From Ustilago trichophora (lineage: Eukaryota > Basidiomycota > Ustilaginomycetes > Ustilaginales > Ustilaginaceae), in NCBI GenBank assembly GCA_900323505.1, contig OOIN01000004.1, positions 1,612,001 through 1,676,000 on the forward strand: a stretch of 64,000 nucleotides of DNA. Direction: 5' to 3'. The notes below the pieces were generated by a model, which was not told the origin of the DNA, ran no database searches, and was given only the letters and a program-made list of their open reading frames with translations. A program made the translations under genes and the position numbers. This document shows positions 49,736 through 60,401 of the stretch, in pieces; positions within the stretch are counted from its first letter, which is position 1; the number at the start of each line of letters is the position of its first letter.

Positions 49736-51607
49736 TCATTCATCGTTGTCTTCGTCTTCCTCATCGTCCCAAAGATCGCTATCCCCGTGATCAGCTTGAG
49801 CGCTGGGCTCCGGCACAGGAGCTGCGCGCTTCGCTCCAGGCGATGTCTGTGTGAGATTTCGGCCAGCAGGAAGAGCGGGAGGGGGCATGCCGCGACTTTG
49901 CGATGCAACTTTCGGGTCGGCAACAGTGGTACCACTGTTCGTCAAAGCGCCCATAGAGGGGGTGAGGTTTTGTGATTGCTGAGTTGACTGTTCGTCGCTG
50001 TGAGAATGAGGTTGCACCGAATCGTCGTCGTTGTTTCCTGCCGATGCAGCAGCAGCAGCAGCTTGCTCTGCCGCTTCCGCTGCGGCCTGGTTGGCCTCTT
50101 TGCGCTCCTTGCGCGTCTGTTTGAGGTCTGCGAGCTGGTTGCGTTTCATGTCACGTTCGGTGGTGAGCTTGCGAAGCGCTTGCTGGTGACGGTTCTTGAT
50201 GATCAGGTTCATGGTACCATCAACATCGGCTTGCTTTCTGCGGACCAGCGTCTCGAGCTCTCGGCATTCCGCTTCGAGCTGTGCTTCTCGAACGCGCTGC
50301 TCCTTCTCCTCGTCGTTTTCGTCCTCCTCGTCTTCGTCATCCTCGCCGCCGTCATCCGCATCGTCGTCATCATCATCGTCCCAGAGATCCTCTTGGTCGC
50401 TGGCACGGCTGGGTGCCTCGCTTCCGGCTCCTCGTGTCGACTCAGCGTCGTCGTCTTCATCTTCTTCCTCTTCGAGCGCGGCATCGAGTTCCGCTGCGAG
50501 GTCCTCGTCGACATCGTCATCTTCAGGATCCTCGTCATCGTAACCGCCCTCGCCTCCGTCCTCATCCATGCCAGCGCGACGGCGACTGGCTCGTCCGCCT
50601 CCTTCGCCGTCTTCGTCGCCATCGTCGCCATCCTCGTCCTGTGAACCCGCATCAGAGCCATCTGGCATAGGCGTCTCGGCTTGCGATCCACCAGGCGACG
50701 TTGCACCTCGCCGAGACTGAGCCCCTCGCTGATCATCATCGTCATCTTCGGATCCACCTTCATCCTCTGCGTCGATCATCTCGTACTCGACTTGCTCTGC
50801 CTTCTTGTCGGCTTTGAGCAGCCGCTCTACTTCCTTCTCCACTGTCTCAATGGCTCGGCGAGCAGCGCGCTTTCTAAAGCGACGCTTCCTGGCCCAGTGC
50901 ATGGGAGGTGTGATGCCGTGAGGATAGATAAAGTCTTCGATGTTGAAGCCTTTGCCGCCGCCACTGGATGAGGCTTGAGATTCGTCCGCAATCTTTCCCT
51001 CAACGACAAGCATCTGAGCAATGTCCGCGACCTTGAAAAATTGGCGGTTGTCGAGGGTCTTGTGTGATTCGGTGATCGTCGGCAGGTCGACGAGCTTGGC
51101 AGAGAAGAGTGAGTCGCCGACATGAACGACAGCTCTCCTGGAGTCTTTGAATTTGAACCATACATCGTCACCGAGCTGTCGCTTCTGGATCGCCTCCCTG
51201 AGCTTGTCGCATTCGGGTCCTTCTGGCATTCGGAAGATGAGTTGCTCCTCGAAGGCGAGTCCTTCGCCCGTCTCGTCATCTTCCGAGTCGAGTTCGCGGT
51301 CATAACCCTGCATATAGGGCTGTGTCTTGGGTCCCTGACCAACGCCTGCAGCGGTACCTCCGCCTGAAGCTTTCATCTTGAGCTTGATCTGCGGGCGTGC
51401 ACCTGACGAAGTGCGGATCGGCCGCGAGGGCTGCGACCTCCTAGCGCCGCCATGTTCCCAGCCATCCGGTGACTGCTCTCTCGCCAAGAGCGCCTTTGCT
51501 GTGGGTCGAACGGCTCGCTTTGGTCTTGCTCCTCCTGCTCCAGCGGCTCCAGCGGCTCCAGCAGATGTGGATGGAGCCGGAGACGCGGAACTGCTAGCTT
51601 CGCTCAT
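49736..51607 (-). CDS. TAF7: TFIID subunit TAF7
   Basis: 623 aa from the first ATG (51607); the upstream extension begins only with TTG. After an Ala/Ser-rich N-terminus, the TAFII55 N domain spans about residues 115-280: EEQLIFRMPEGPECDKLREAI, DVWFKFKDSRRAVVHVGDSLFSAKLVDLPTITESHKTLD, QMLVVEGKI and a FIYPHGITPPMHWARKRRFRK end. This order is diagnostic. The centre has long Asp/Glu runs. A C-terminal coiled coil (ECRELETLVRRKQADVDGTM, then RHQQALRKLTTERDMKRNQL) matches other TAF7 proteins. TAF7 binds TAF1 in TFIID and restrains its activities before transcription initiation. Confidence 0.95.
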   Translation of the reverse strand: MSEASSSASPAPSTSAGAAGAAGAGGARPKRAVRPTAKALLAREQSPDGWEHGGARRSQPSRPIRTSSGARPQIKLKMKASGGGTAAGVGQGPKTQPYMQGYDRELDSEDDETGEGLAFEEQLIFRMPEGPECDKLREAIQKRQLGDDVWFKFKDSRRAVVHVGDSLFSAKLVDLPTITESHKTLDNRQFFKVADIAQMLVVEGKIADESQASSSGGGKGFNIEDFIYPHGITPPMHWARKRRFRKRAARRAIETVEKEVERLLKADKKAEQVEYEMIDAEDEGGSEDDDDDQRGAQSRRGATSPGGSQAETPMPDGSDAGSQDEDGDDGDEDGEGGGRASRRRAGMDEDGGEGGYDDEDPEDDDVDEDLAAELDAALEEEEDEDDDAESTRGAGSEAPSRASDQEDLWDDDDDDDADDGGEDDEDEEDENDEEKEQRVREAQLEAECRELETLVRRKQADVDGTMNLIIKNRHQQALRKLTTERDMKRNQLADLKQTRKERKEANQAAAEAAEQAAAAAASAGNNDDDSVQPHSHSDEQSTQQSQNLTPSMGALTNSGTTVADPKVASQSRGMPPPALPAGRNLTQTSPGAKRAAPVPEPSAQADHGDSDLWDDEEDEDNDE

Positions 51608-52581
51608 GGTCGAAATGTAGATTGCTGACGACTGTGTGGCATCGATGGTGGAGCTCGAAAAACGTTGAGGTGCGGCGTTGCGCACTCCGCGTCTGACCAA
51701 TATCGCGAGTCAGGAGACAGACTACAGGTTGTGTTCGCTGCTCAAGCAGCTGCTTTTGTCGTAGCTGTACAGCCCTTATCAGCTAGTGGTGCCAGTGTGT
51801 AGATGATGTGCGTAAAGGTCTGAGGATCAAAGTCGGACCCTGGATCCGTGTTCCACACTGCAGCTTAGCTCCACACGGAAGACGCGTTTTGACACTCGGA
51901 AATCGGACCAAGACTTAGCAGCCTGGATGGCTTGCCCAGAAATGAAACTCTAACAGAAAACAGATTTCTATGCTCAGAGATTGTTCCTACGCTCAACTCA
52001 ATGGGACAATACTCAATACCAACATTCAACAACTCAAAGAGGCGGAGTGGCTTTCTGTGCTTGCAACGGAAGAACTGCTCAAGATGGAAGCGCTGGCCGG
52101 AAACGGGATTACCGCTTGCCCCATCGCCGACAGCGCTTCGTTGCTATGTTAGCATCAAAAATCTTTAGATGTGCGATGTGGGGCGTCGGTCAGAATGCAT
52201 GCCCACGCTTTCAAATGATGCTGGAGTATGAAGAAAGTTGCCAAGCAAATCGGTTGAACGTCCCTCGAGATCTGAAGCTGAAGTCCAAATGCGGAAAGCG
52301 ACGAGCCGCCAAGACCAAACGGGAACAGGCGATACACTGCAGAAGCGTATAATGTTGTCTGGAATCGGGCCCACGCAAGGGGGCGATTGATATTTTGCAC
52401 GAAGGTCGGCTGTGACCCCCGCATGGTGGTGTTATGTATGATGTTACATGATGCGAGTGAGAGGCGGACTAGGACATCACGGTGTAGACGGGGTGTTTGG
52501 TGGATGCAAATCGCCTGAGGTGGTAAACGTGACTAGAGAGCCAGTGTAAAGCGAGGAGTCGGGTGAAGATGGTTTGGTTGT
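51608..52581. other. intergenic region TAF7 / eL32
   Basis: 974 bp between the TAF7 start and the eL32 stop, both on the - strand. Short open frames are present without a recognised domain; the TAF7 promoter lies at the left end. Confidence 0.45.
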
Positions 52582-52974
52582 TTATGCCTCCTGAGCACGA
52601 ACGCGAGCGTTGGCGTTAGTGACCTTGACACCGAGGGCCTTGGCCTTCTCGAGGATGTCGATGCGCTTCTTGGACGAGACGTTGTGGGCGATCTCGGCAG
52701 CGTAAGAGCCGTTGTGCATAAGGAGGAGCTCGACGTCACGGGTGTTGGAGACCACAAGGCGACGGTAGCCGCTGGGCATAAGGTGGCGGGTCTTCTTGTT
52801 GGAACCGTAACCAATCTTGGGCATGCGAACGGTGCCACGGAAACGACGGCGGACAGCGCTGTCGATACCCTTGGGCTTACGCCACGACTCGCCGACACGG
52901 TGGTATCGGTCCGAGTGGTGGCGCTTGAAAGCCTTGGTGCGCTTCTTGACGATGGGGATAGAGGTGGCGGCCAT
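52582..52974 (-). CDS. RPL32: 60S ribosomal protein eL32
   Basis: 130-aa intronless coding sequence, the usual size, beginning [19 protein letters not shown] and containing [36 protein letters not shown] and [20 protein letters not shown], all hallmark eL32 segments. It is a structural protein of the large ribosomal subunit. On the coding strand a CACAG acceptor ends nine bases before the ATG and a GTAACG donor lies 106 bp upstream, so a 5'UTR intron (52984-53089) is likely. Divergent to the uL13 gene. Confidence 0.98.
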   Translation of the reverse strand: MAATSIPIVKKRTKAFKRHHSDRYHRVGESWRKPKGIDSAVRRRFRGTVRMPKIGYGSNKKTRHLMPSGYRRLVVSNTRDVELLLMHNGSYAAEIAHNVSSKKRIDILEKAKALGVKVTNANARVRAQEA

Positions 52975-54339
52975 CTTGAGGATCTGTGGTGTGGATGGTG
53001 GTGATCAGAGATGATGGTGAAGAACGTCGAGTTTCGAGACTCACTGATTGACTGACTCACTGACTGAAGGATTGACTGACTGGCGTTACCAACTCTGCCG
53101 ATTCACAGATCCACAAGTCTCGTCGCAGCCTGGCCTTGCTTTTTTTTGGCGCTCTCGTTCATCTCAGTCCAATTGGGCCCTCTCCCCAGATCCAATTCGA
53201 CCAATTCACGCTGCTGGATGGAGCGGGCTGAGCCAGCCTAAATTCGTGAATTTCTTGGCTCAGACTGGCAAAGTGGCCCATATTGAACCTCGGCCGAGGT
53301 TATTTTTCATCACATGACACGAATTTTGCCTGCCAGTCTAAGGACCCTCGCTGAATTTCGACGTTGAAGCCAAAATCCAACTTTTGGTGTGTGGTGAGTC
53401 TTGAGTCGAGGTCTGAGAGGCTGTGGATGGTGAGCCTAGAGTCCGAGTTGGAGCAGTTTCGAAGCTTGAAGCACGAGACAGTGCAAGCAGCCAGCAGTCA
53501 AGGCTGGGGGTATTGCAATTCAACATTCTCGTCATCATCCTCGACACCACCACACCCGTCAAGAATCCATATTGTCAAGGTTCGTATCCGCTTCATCAAC
53601 CTACTGCCGCCCGACATCTCGACACATATCTGCACCGTAAAGCACAGCATACACATTCTCGCTCCGGTACGATTCGCAGTTCAATTTCAGCACGTCACGC
53701 CAGGATGCGTACACATCTTCATGGAGCTCGCACAGGGAAGCACGCATCGTTGAGGCACGACCAGCAGGACAAGACACACCATCAGCTTTGTGAGGTCGGA
53801 GGAGCCATTGTTATGATCACAGAAAGCAGGAGATCTCTTCTGGATACGCTCGTCGACATCCAGTGCATCCAAACTTGAAAGGCAGGGATGGTCGTTATAC
53901 CGACACCACGCTTTAGTCTCGTACTCTCGGAGATGACTTGCAATGTTTTGGGGCCGGTATCAGCAGCATGGGCATAACTGGAATGGAATTGTGAAGATGC
54001 TTGCATGCAAATCGAGGCTTATGACAAGGTCGAGTCACTCAGGCCGGGATAATGGAAAGGCATGCGTCTACGTCCATATTCGTGCTATTACGACTCGCAC
54101 GCTGCCAGACCATTCATGCAAGCCGAGCCGATTTTGTTGGCAACGATACAGAGTACATGTGCGGAACTTTTAAATCACCATTGGACCGCATTCGGAGATG
54201 GAGTCTTTGTCCAAAAATAATGTCGGGCGCAGCTGGGGTTTCTCGCAGCAACAAGGGCACGCAGACTGACTCTACATTCCACTTTTTCTTTGGTTTCTTT
54301 TCGACCTATCATCACCAAACCACCACCGTGTCAACACAG
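52975..54339. promoter_or_regulatory. divergent promoter region of two ribosomal protein genes
   Basis: 1365 bp between the eL32 (-) and uL13 (+) start codons. Next to eL32 is a degenerate TGAC/TGATTGAC tetranucleotide repeat (about 53043-53082) lying inside the proposed eL32 leader intron. A frame at 53364-53753 is open but unsupported (see rejected items). Just before the uL13 ATG an ACACAG could be a leader-intron acceptor. No specific ribosomal-gene promoter element is recognised with confidence. Confidence 0.5.
53043..53082. repeat. degenerate (TGAC)n tetranucleotide repeat
   Basis: Repeated TGAC/ACTG units with short interruptions, in the leader or promoter of the eL32 gene. Confidence 0.7.
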
Positions 54340-54954
54340 ATGTCCCTCCAGCAGGCTAACCCATACATCGTTGACGGCAAGGGACACCTCCTCGGTCGTC
54401 TCGCCGCCACCCTGGCCAAGGAGCTCCTCTCCGGTCAGAAGGTCGTCGTTGTCCGATCCGAGCTCATCAACGTCTCCGGCTCGTTCTTCCGCAACAAGTT
54501 GAAGTACCACGCCTACCTCCACAAGCGCCACTTGGTCAACCCCAAGAAGGCCGGTCCCTTCCACCACCGTGCTCCCTCGCGCATCCTCTACAAGGCCATC
54601 CGCGGCATGATTCCCCACAAGACCGCCCGTGGTGCCGCCGCTCTCCAGCGCTTGAAGGTCTACGAGGGTGTTCCCCCTCCCTACGACCGCAAGAAGCTCA
54701 TGGTCATCCCCGCCGCTCTCCGTGTCCTCCGCCTTAAGCCCGGCCGCAAGTTCGCTACCATCAAGCGTATCTCGCACGAGGTTGGCTGGAACCACATGGA
54801 GACCGTCGACAAGCTCGAGGCCAAGCGCAAGGTCAAGCAGCAGGCTTACCACGAGCGCCAGGTTGCTGCCACCAAGAAGCGCGCCGCCGCTCAGACCGCC
54901 ACTGCCGACAAGCTCAAGGACGTCAACGCCCAGCTCGCTTCGTACGGCTACTAA
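54340..54954 (+). CDS. RPL16: 60S ribosomal protein uL13 (yeast L16)
   Basis: 204 aa from ATG 54340 ([23 protein letters not shown]). An in-frame upstream extension exists, but its sequence is not ribosomal. Hallmarks: [48 protein letters not shown], and [20 protein letters not shown]. It is a large-subunit ribosomal protein, the homologue of bacterial L13, with a eukaryote-type C-terminal Lys/Ala-rich helix. Strong codon bias. Confidence 0.98.
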   Translation: MSLQQANPYIVDGKGHLLGRLAATLAKELLSGQKVVVVRSELINVSGSFFRNKLKYHAYLHKRHLVNPKKAGPFHHRAPSRILYKAIRGMIPHKTARGAAALQRLKVYEGVPPPYDRKKLMVIPAALRVLRLKPGRKFATIKRISHEVGWNHMETVDKLEAKRKVKQQAYHERQVAATKKRAAAQTATADKLKDVNAQLASYGY

Positions 54955-55297
54955 GCGGTTCCGCATCTCACACTTCCACCAAGGTCCCTGCTTGGTTTCC
55001 CGCTTCGCATGTCTCGTATTTCTTTGGGACGACAAGACGTGTGATGAAAAGCCGCTTGCATGCCTCGACCATCAGGGGGCTTGCGTGACGGCCCTTTCCA
55101 TCTTCACTGCCCGCCACTGTGTATTTCATACTCTATCACCACCTCCAAGTCCTCACCGCATTGATAGGACTCAAAAAGCCCCACTGCAAGCATCAGATGA
55201 TAAACCGAAACTGTCTTTCTTTGTGTGACCGAGTGTGATGGCCTGTGAATTGCTAGAATACAAGGGTATAAATTGTTAGGTGTTGATGCTGTTTGGT
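54955..55297. other. convergent 3' region
   Basis: 343 bp between the stop codons of uL13 (+) and the AT-hook/zipper gene (-); presumed 3'UTRs, no gene. Confidence 0.5.
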
Positions 55298-56663
55298 TCA
55301 ACCATGATTGGAACGTTGCAATCGGTCAAGCTCGCGCTGTGCACGTAGCATGGCATTCTCGTCTCGAAGACGCTCCATCTCGGCTCGGAGCATTTTGACT
55401 TCTGCCTTGAGTTCGAGAACAGTCTCGCACTGTTCCGACTCCTCGATTTTTTTGGCTTGTCGACGCATACGCTGATACTCGATGTTGCGTTGTGCACGAC
55501 GACGCTGTGCCTCGCCTGGCTCTAGGATTGGCTTTCGACCTCGCTTTCGAGGCACGGTGGACTCGGTTTCGATCTGTTGTGTCTGTGGTGGCAGGGCTGA
55601 AGAAGAAGTGTGCTCCTGTAGGGATGTGCGACGTGTCTCGTGGCCTTCCGAGATTGTATGCGTGGGTGAACGAGCTGTGGCTTGCAGAGTGGTTGGTCTG
55701 TAGGTGTCGGGATGAAGGCCGTCTGCAGGAGTCTGCGTGCCCGAAGGCGTACCTGAATGAGAGGCGGCCACGGCTGCGGCTGCGGCTGCGGCTCGAGATT
55801 CTTCGGAAGCCACCACATCCCGTACCGCCAGCGACCATGCCGAAGGAAGAGGAAGGTCTGGGTTTAGGTCGGGGTTGAAGTCAGGGTCGTCTTCATCTTC
55901 ATCCTCAAAGTCGAGGTCCGCAAAATTGAGAGGTTGGTATGTAGAGAGATTATATGAGCTCCCAGCTTGGCCAAGCTGTATAGAGGACCGGCTGGAGGAT
56001 GGCGGTGCCAACGGACCTTGCTGCGGATAGGCGAACCCGGAGGCAGTATAAGAAGTGGCGGCCTGGTTCGACACGCCTGACTTCTGAGTCTGTTGGTCTT
56101 GCTGGCGCTGCTGCTGCTCCATCAAGGTCTGCAACAGAGCAGTGAGGTCCTGTTCGCCTACGGGACGACGGGGAAGCTGGTGATCTTTGCCAAGCCGGGC
56201 GATGAGCGCTTGGATCATGGGCTGAAGGGCCGAGAGCTCCGACTTATTGCCCCGATTGCCGCCACTGGTGCTTGGCCGCGGATTTGTGGACAGTGGACCA
56301 GCGGCATGGCTTGGCGTCTGAGCTGGACTGCTATATGCGTGTGTGAAGGGGGAAGGGGCGAGTTGCGAGCCAGGCGTGGGCTGATTCGGCCACGAGATGG
56401 AGTCGGAGGAACCCAAGACATGGGTGAGCATCTGGATCATGGCACCATAGAACTCTGCATCATCAGCGCCTGCTGCTGGCGAGCGATTGTCGGCAGCCGT
56501 TGGATTGACCGATGTGAGAGCATGTGATGCTGATGCGTGAGACTTGCGTGTAAGCCAATTTGGGTCGAGCCTTTCCAAGAATCGGAAGGGGGAGTCGTCC
56601 TCATCATCTTCGCCATCACCAGCTCCATCTTCTTCCTCTCCTTCTTCTTCGTCATCATCATCA

Positions 56664-56708
<45 letters not shown>

Positions 56709-56953
56709 TCTTCATCATCTTCATCACCATCTTCCTCTTCGTCGTCATCGTCGCCTTCGTCGTCCTCGCTATCCTGGACCTCTTGGTCTTGTTCGCCGTC
56801 CTGGCTGCCTGCATTGGATCCTCCTTGATCCCCATCTGGGTCTGCTACCTGAAGTCCATCACCTCGGTGGTTCGAGACATTTGCCTGGGCGCTCTTCGAA
56901 TGCTCTTGACGCTGTTGAAGTCGCCTATGTCTTGCGCCGCCTGCGGCCGTCAT
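55298..56953 (-). CDS. AT-hook/leucine-zipper transcription factor with poly-Asp tract
   Basis: 551 aa from the first in-frame ATG (56953). The frame is open for 26 more codons upstream without an ATG, so an extra 5' exon is possible. Residues about 50-110 are extremely acidic, including a run of about 20 Asp encoded by a GAC/GAT repeat. The middle is Ser/Gln/Pro-rich. Near the C-terminus is an AT-hook core (RKRGRKP), then a basic segment RRRAQRNIEYQRMRRQAKK and a leucine zipper with four Leu at exact seven-residue spacing (L-KAEVKM-L-RAEMER-L-RDENAM-L). The basic region has the Asn and Arg of bZIP proteins but a Tyr where Ala is usual, so it is bZIP-like rather than canonical. It is inferred to be a nuclear DNA-binding regulator; targets unknown. 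Divergent to a Zn2Cys6 regulator. Confidence 0.78.
56650..56715. repeat. trinucleotide (GTC/ATC)n repeat coding for Asp
   Basis: TCATCATCATCGTCGTC-type run on the + strand, GAC/GAT on the coding strand of the zipper protein, producing the poly-Asp tract. Confidence 0.85.
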
Positions 56954-57354
56954 GGAGGATGAGGAATCGTCATTGTCGGGAGACAAGTAACCTGGCAAAG
57001 TGACTTTGACCACGATTTCAACCCGCAACACTCGTCAAGCACATTTCGCACTTAACGCGCTCAGTCGCGTCACAATTTTGCGGATGGGTTTGGAATGTTA
57101 GACCTTGACTACACCAATCAATAGTGAGGGAGATGAACCGAAAAGCGTTAAAGCTCCAATTGTGATTTTAGAGATTGTCCCGAGCCAGTCCCATCTGCAG
57201 GCTGATCCGGATCGGAAGTCTAAATTTGTCGGGGCGCTTAGGCTGGATGACTGTGACAAGCGACCTTGTTGATCCCCAACCTTGACTCATCTTTCTTGCT
57301 TCCCTTCCTCTTCCATCATCCCTGATAGCGTCGACCAGGCGCTTGCGGCTCATC
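56954..57354. promoter_or_regulatory. divergent promoter of two transcription-factor genes
   Basis: 401 bp between divergent start codons; holds both promoters and possibly a 5' exon of the zipper gene. No repeat noted. Confidence 0.5.
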
Positions 57355-60315
57355 ATGCCGCCTAAAGCAAACTCGTCACGATTGGATCCGGCACATTCAA
57401 CTTCGCCGGCTTCGGCTGCCTCACCGCCCAGGAATGTTGGCACCATGCGTAATTCGTCTTCCACCTCTCTGTCCTCCCTTCCTCAGATCGAGGTCAAACC
57501 GCAAAAGGCTTGTGTCCTCTGTCGTCGCTCCAAAGTTAAATGCATCCATGATGGCGCTCCTCCTTGCAAGCGTTGTAAGGACACCAACCAAGAGGCGCAG
57601 TGCAAGTTCAGGCTACGAGCCGATGATGAGACTTGGCGAGAACGCACCGACGAGGTTCTCAGCAAGCTCGGTGAAAGCGTAGAGTGGCTTGTTCAACAGC
57701 AGCAACAGCAGCAACAGCACAGGGATCATCGGTATTCTGATACAGCTGCTTCCAGCAGCTCTCCCACGTCGGCTCCTTCGCCGCGAAAGTCGCACGCGAT
57801 TCCTGGTCTCTATCGACCGCCTCTGCCCCCCGCAAGACCTTCGGCAGCAAACGCCTGGCAAGCTCATCCAAATCCACAAATAGCACAGCACGATCCTATA
57901 CCCCCTCACTCTGATCTCTTGCTCCACCATAGCGCATCTGCCGCCCATGGACGGCCATCTTCCACCACGTACTTGGGCTTTGACGGTGCTGCCGGTCTTC
58001 TCAGTCCCGGCGACTCTCACGTCCGGTCTGTCTCATCCCCATCGTCCTCGGCTACAAATTCATCTCACCGACACTACCGCTCACCATCGTCAGCTTCGCA
58101 ATCTTTCCGACCACTCCACAATCCTCATCTGCCTCCGCCGCCACTTCCTCCACCGACCGCGCATCACCCTCCTTTCGACAGCTCCACAGCCATGCCCACG
58201 GCCGTCTCAGCTCCTCATTTGGCGTCCTCGCCCCGCGCAACGGGTGTTGTATCACCTTCGGCTGCAAACTTCCGACGTCCACCAACTGCACAACATCCTC
58301 AGCACATACCGGCCCTTGAGCCCGGTCAAAGCGGGCCTTCCTCCATCATTTACGCCGTCCAACAGCCGTACAGCAACACTGGAGAATCCAGCAGAACCCA
58401 GACGTTGATCACGCGCGCACCCACAGCTTCTCCCTATGGTAGACCGTCCCATTGCATCGGACGCAATGATCCACGACTCACTGTCATCTCAATGGGACTA
58501 GTATCGATGGACCAGGCTCGTCATCTTTTCAAGTTTTTCGCACGCTACTTGCAGCCGCATTGCTTCGGTTTTCCTGCCTATCCAGCAAACGAGCACATGA
58601 CACCGCTCATCATCGCATGCATCCTCATGGTCTCGTCCATGCACGAGCCCAATTCGCGTCAGCTTTTTGAGCGCCTGCGTCATGAGGCCTTCTCGTCTCC
58701 GCTGCTTCTCAATCAGCCCATTGACCGTCACGCACCTCTTGACCCAGAGCTCGGCATCGGTGTCGAAGAGATCACCGGTGCCTGCATTGCAGCTTGCTGG
58801 CTAGGCGGTCACACTGCCCTCTCCATCGCACGTTTGGCTCGCTACTGGGCCATCGGCTACCTCGAACACTTCGAGGTTCGCTCTGCTCAAACCCTCGGCG
58901 AATGGATGACCATTTTGCCGCCGTTTCGTCAGATTGATCTGGTCGGCAAGCTACGAATCTGGCTCATGTCCTATATCACGGAAGCCCAGCAGGCTGTCAT
59001 CAACGACAAGCCTAGCCTGTTTCCCGAAAGCCAGCCTACACATTACTGTCAAGGTCTCCTCAACGCCAGCAGCCACAGTGCAGAGTTCGCCGAAACCTTT
59101 GCTCAGAACGATGGTGTGAAAAAGTCAGCCGAAGCACCCCACACCGTGGATGGAACCCCTAATTCAACCCATTCCAACTCTTCAGCGGTTCCTCCACCTC
59201 CCAATGACGGTGCAGGTGGGATCGGGTCATTTGCATCAGATCGCCAGCTGGTTGCACACGCACGCATGATGTCAATTCTTCTCGCTGCACAGGACCTGCA
59301 TCGCTCTGCACGTGCTGCTGTCGCTTCTACCAGGTCGACGCCGTCTGAACAGCAGTCGACCTACTCGTCAGCATCCCAATCACGACAAGAGAACAGGATG
59401 TTCAAGCCGTCACACATGGCAGAACGGTGGCGCGAATGGATGGAAGAGCTCAATAGGTGGCGATTGCTCACTTCGCAGCACTCTGACCTGTCAGACAGCT
59501 CCCTCGAATCGATCGACTTGTCTCTGCTCTACCATCTTTCGCGCACCTTTCTCGCTTCGCATCCGCTGGATCCTGAGCTCGGCATTCTAGACGAGACGCA
59601 GCACGCCCTCAAGGCAGCGTCAAATGCCAACCCACCAGACTTCTCGCGTCTGGCCATCGCCCAACTTCGCACCATCTCCACCGCCAAACATTCCGCCTTA
59701 TTCGCACTCAAGCTCGCCATCACCGAGTTTGGTGAACGGCTCTCTTACCTCCCCCAGTTCTACCACTGGCTGTTGGGTCATGCTGCAGGCTTGCTTCTGC
59801 TCCTCATCCAGCGTAAGGAGACGTTCTTGATGGCGAAGGAGGCAGAATCTCTTCTCGAAGTGACCGAGAAGTTTGTTCAGCTCTACGTGTTCCGCGTCAC
59901 CAGCCACTCGTTTCATTCAGCTGCGGCAGACTACGGTACCAGCTCGAGCGCACAACGGTCAGGAATCAAAAGGTCTGCTTCGGACGCTGATCTGCGAGAC
60001 CACAATGGAGAAGATTCCGAACGGAGAAAACCTCCGGCGACCAGCAATGCAGAGCCGGATCGTGGAACGAATGGCAACAGCGACCCGCTTAGCTTTCAGT
60101 GGCCTTTCATGTCAGGCTTCCCAATCACGCAAGCTTCGGGTGCCAATGCAGCATCCGGTGGTCCCGCTGCGGCCACGCTTGACCCTATTGCTCAGCAGCA
60201 GCTCGCTCACGGCAACCCGGCAGAGAAGCATCCTGCTCTCGCCAACGCTCAGGCGCTCGCACGTGCCTTATACCTAGTCAAGATGCAAGTCCAGTCGTTG
60301 GACGTTCAGCTTTGA
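57355..60315 (+). CDS. Zn2Cys6 (Gal4-type) transcription factor
   Basis: 986-aa intronless frame from ATG 57355. The binuclear cluster is at about residues 50-80: six Cys spaced C-x2-C-x6-C-x7-C-x2-C-x8-C (CVLCRRSKVKC, then CKRCKDTNQEAQC). A short helix and a Gln run (QQQQQQQ) follow. The long Ser/Pro/His-rich linker leads to a fungal-specific regulatory domain from about residue 375 (MDQARHLFKFFARYLQPHCFGF, TPLIIACILMVSSMHEP, ACIAACWLGGHTALSIARLA). This domain order is typical of ascomycete and basidiomycete regulators that bind DNA as dimers in the nucleus. The target pathway cannot be told from the neighbourhood. The C-terminal tail is low complexity. Confidence 0.93.
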   Translation: MPPKANSSRLDPAHSTSPASAASPPRNVGTMRNSSSTSLSSLPQIEVKPQKACVLCRRSKVKCIHDGAPPCKRCKDTNQEAQCKFRLRADDETWRERTDEVLSKLGESVEWLVQQQQQQQQHRDHRYSDTAASSSSPTSAPSPRKSHAIPGLYRPPLPPARPSAANAWQAHPNPQIAQHDPIPPHSDLLLHHSASAAHGRPSSTTYLGFDGAAGLLSPGDSHVRSVSSPSSSATNSSHRHYRSPSSASQSFRPLHNPHLPPPPLPPPTAHHPPFDSSTAMPTAVSAPHLASSPRATGVVSPSAANFRRPPTAQHPQHIPALEPGQSGPSSIIYAVQQPYSNTGESSRTQTLITRAPTASPYGRPSHCIGRNDPRLTVISMGLVSMDQARHLFKFFARYLQPHCFGFPAYPANEHMTPLIIACILMVSSMHEPNSRQLFERLRHEAFSSPLLLNQPIDRHAPLDPELGIGVEEITGACIAACWLGGHTALSIARLARYWAIGYLEHFEVRSAQTLGEWMTILPPFRQIDLVGKLRIWLMSYITEAQQAVINDKPSLFPESQPTHYCQGLLNASSHSAEFAETFAQNDGVKKSAEAPHTVDGTPNSTHSNSSAVPPPPNDGAGGIGSFASDRQLVAHARMMSILLAAQDLHRSARAAVASTRSTPSEQQSTYSSASQSRQENRMFKPSHMAERWREWMEELNRWRLLTSQHSDLSDSSLESIDLSLLYHLSRTFLASHPLDPELGILDETQHALKAASNANPPDFSRLAIAQLRTISTAKHSALFALKLAITEFGERLSYLPQFYHWLLGHAAGLLLLLIQRKETFLMAKEAESLLEVTEKFVQLYVFRVTSHSFHSAAADYGTSSSAQRSGIKRSASDADLRDHNGEDSERRKPPATSNAEPDRGTNGNSDPLSFQWPFMSGFPITQASGANAASGGPAAATLDPIAQQQLAHGNPAEKHPALANAQALARALYLVKMQVQSLDVQL

Positions 60316-60401
60316 GCCATTTCTCACTGACAACACAATCATTGCGCATGTATCACACTATTAATATCATCTTAGTTTGACGTCTGTTGCAATGTTGGGC
60401 A

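Noticed and set aside
53364..53753. 129-aa frame between the two ribosomal protein genes (IRFINLLPPDISTHI..., VTPGCVHIFMELAQ)
   Set aside because: Parts look protein-like, but the start is not a convincing ATG context, no family is recognised, and it sits in promoter space; kept only as a note.
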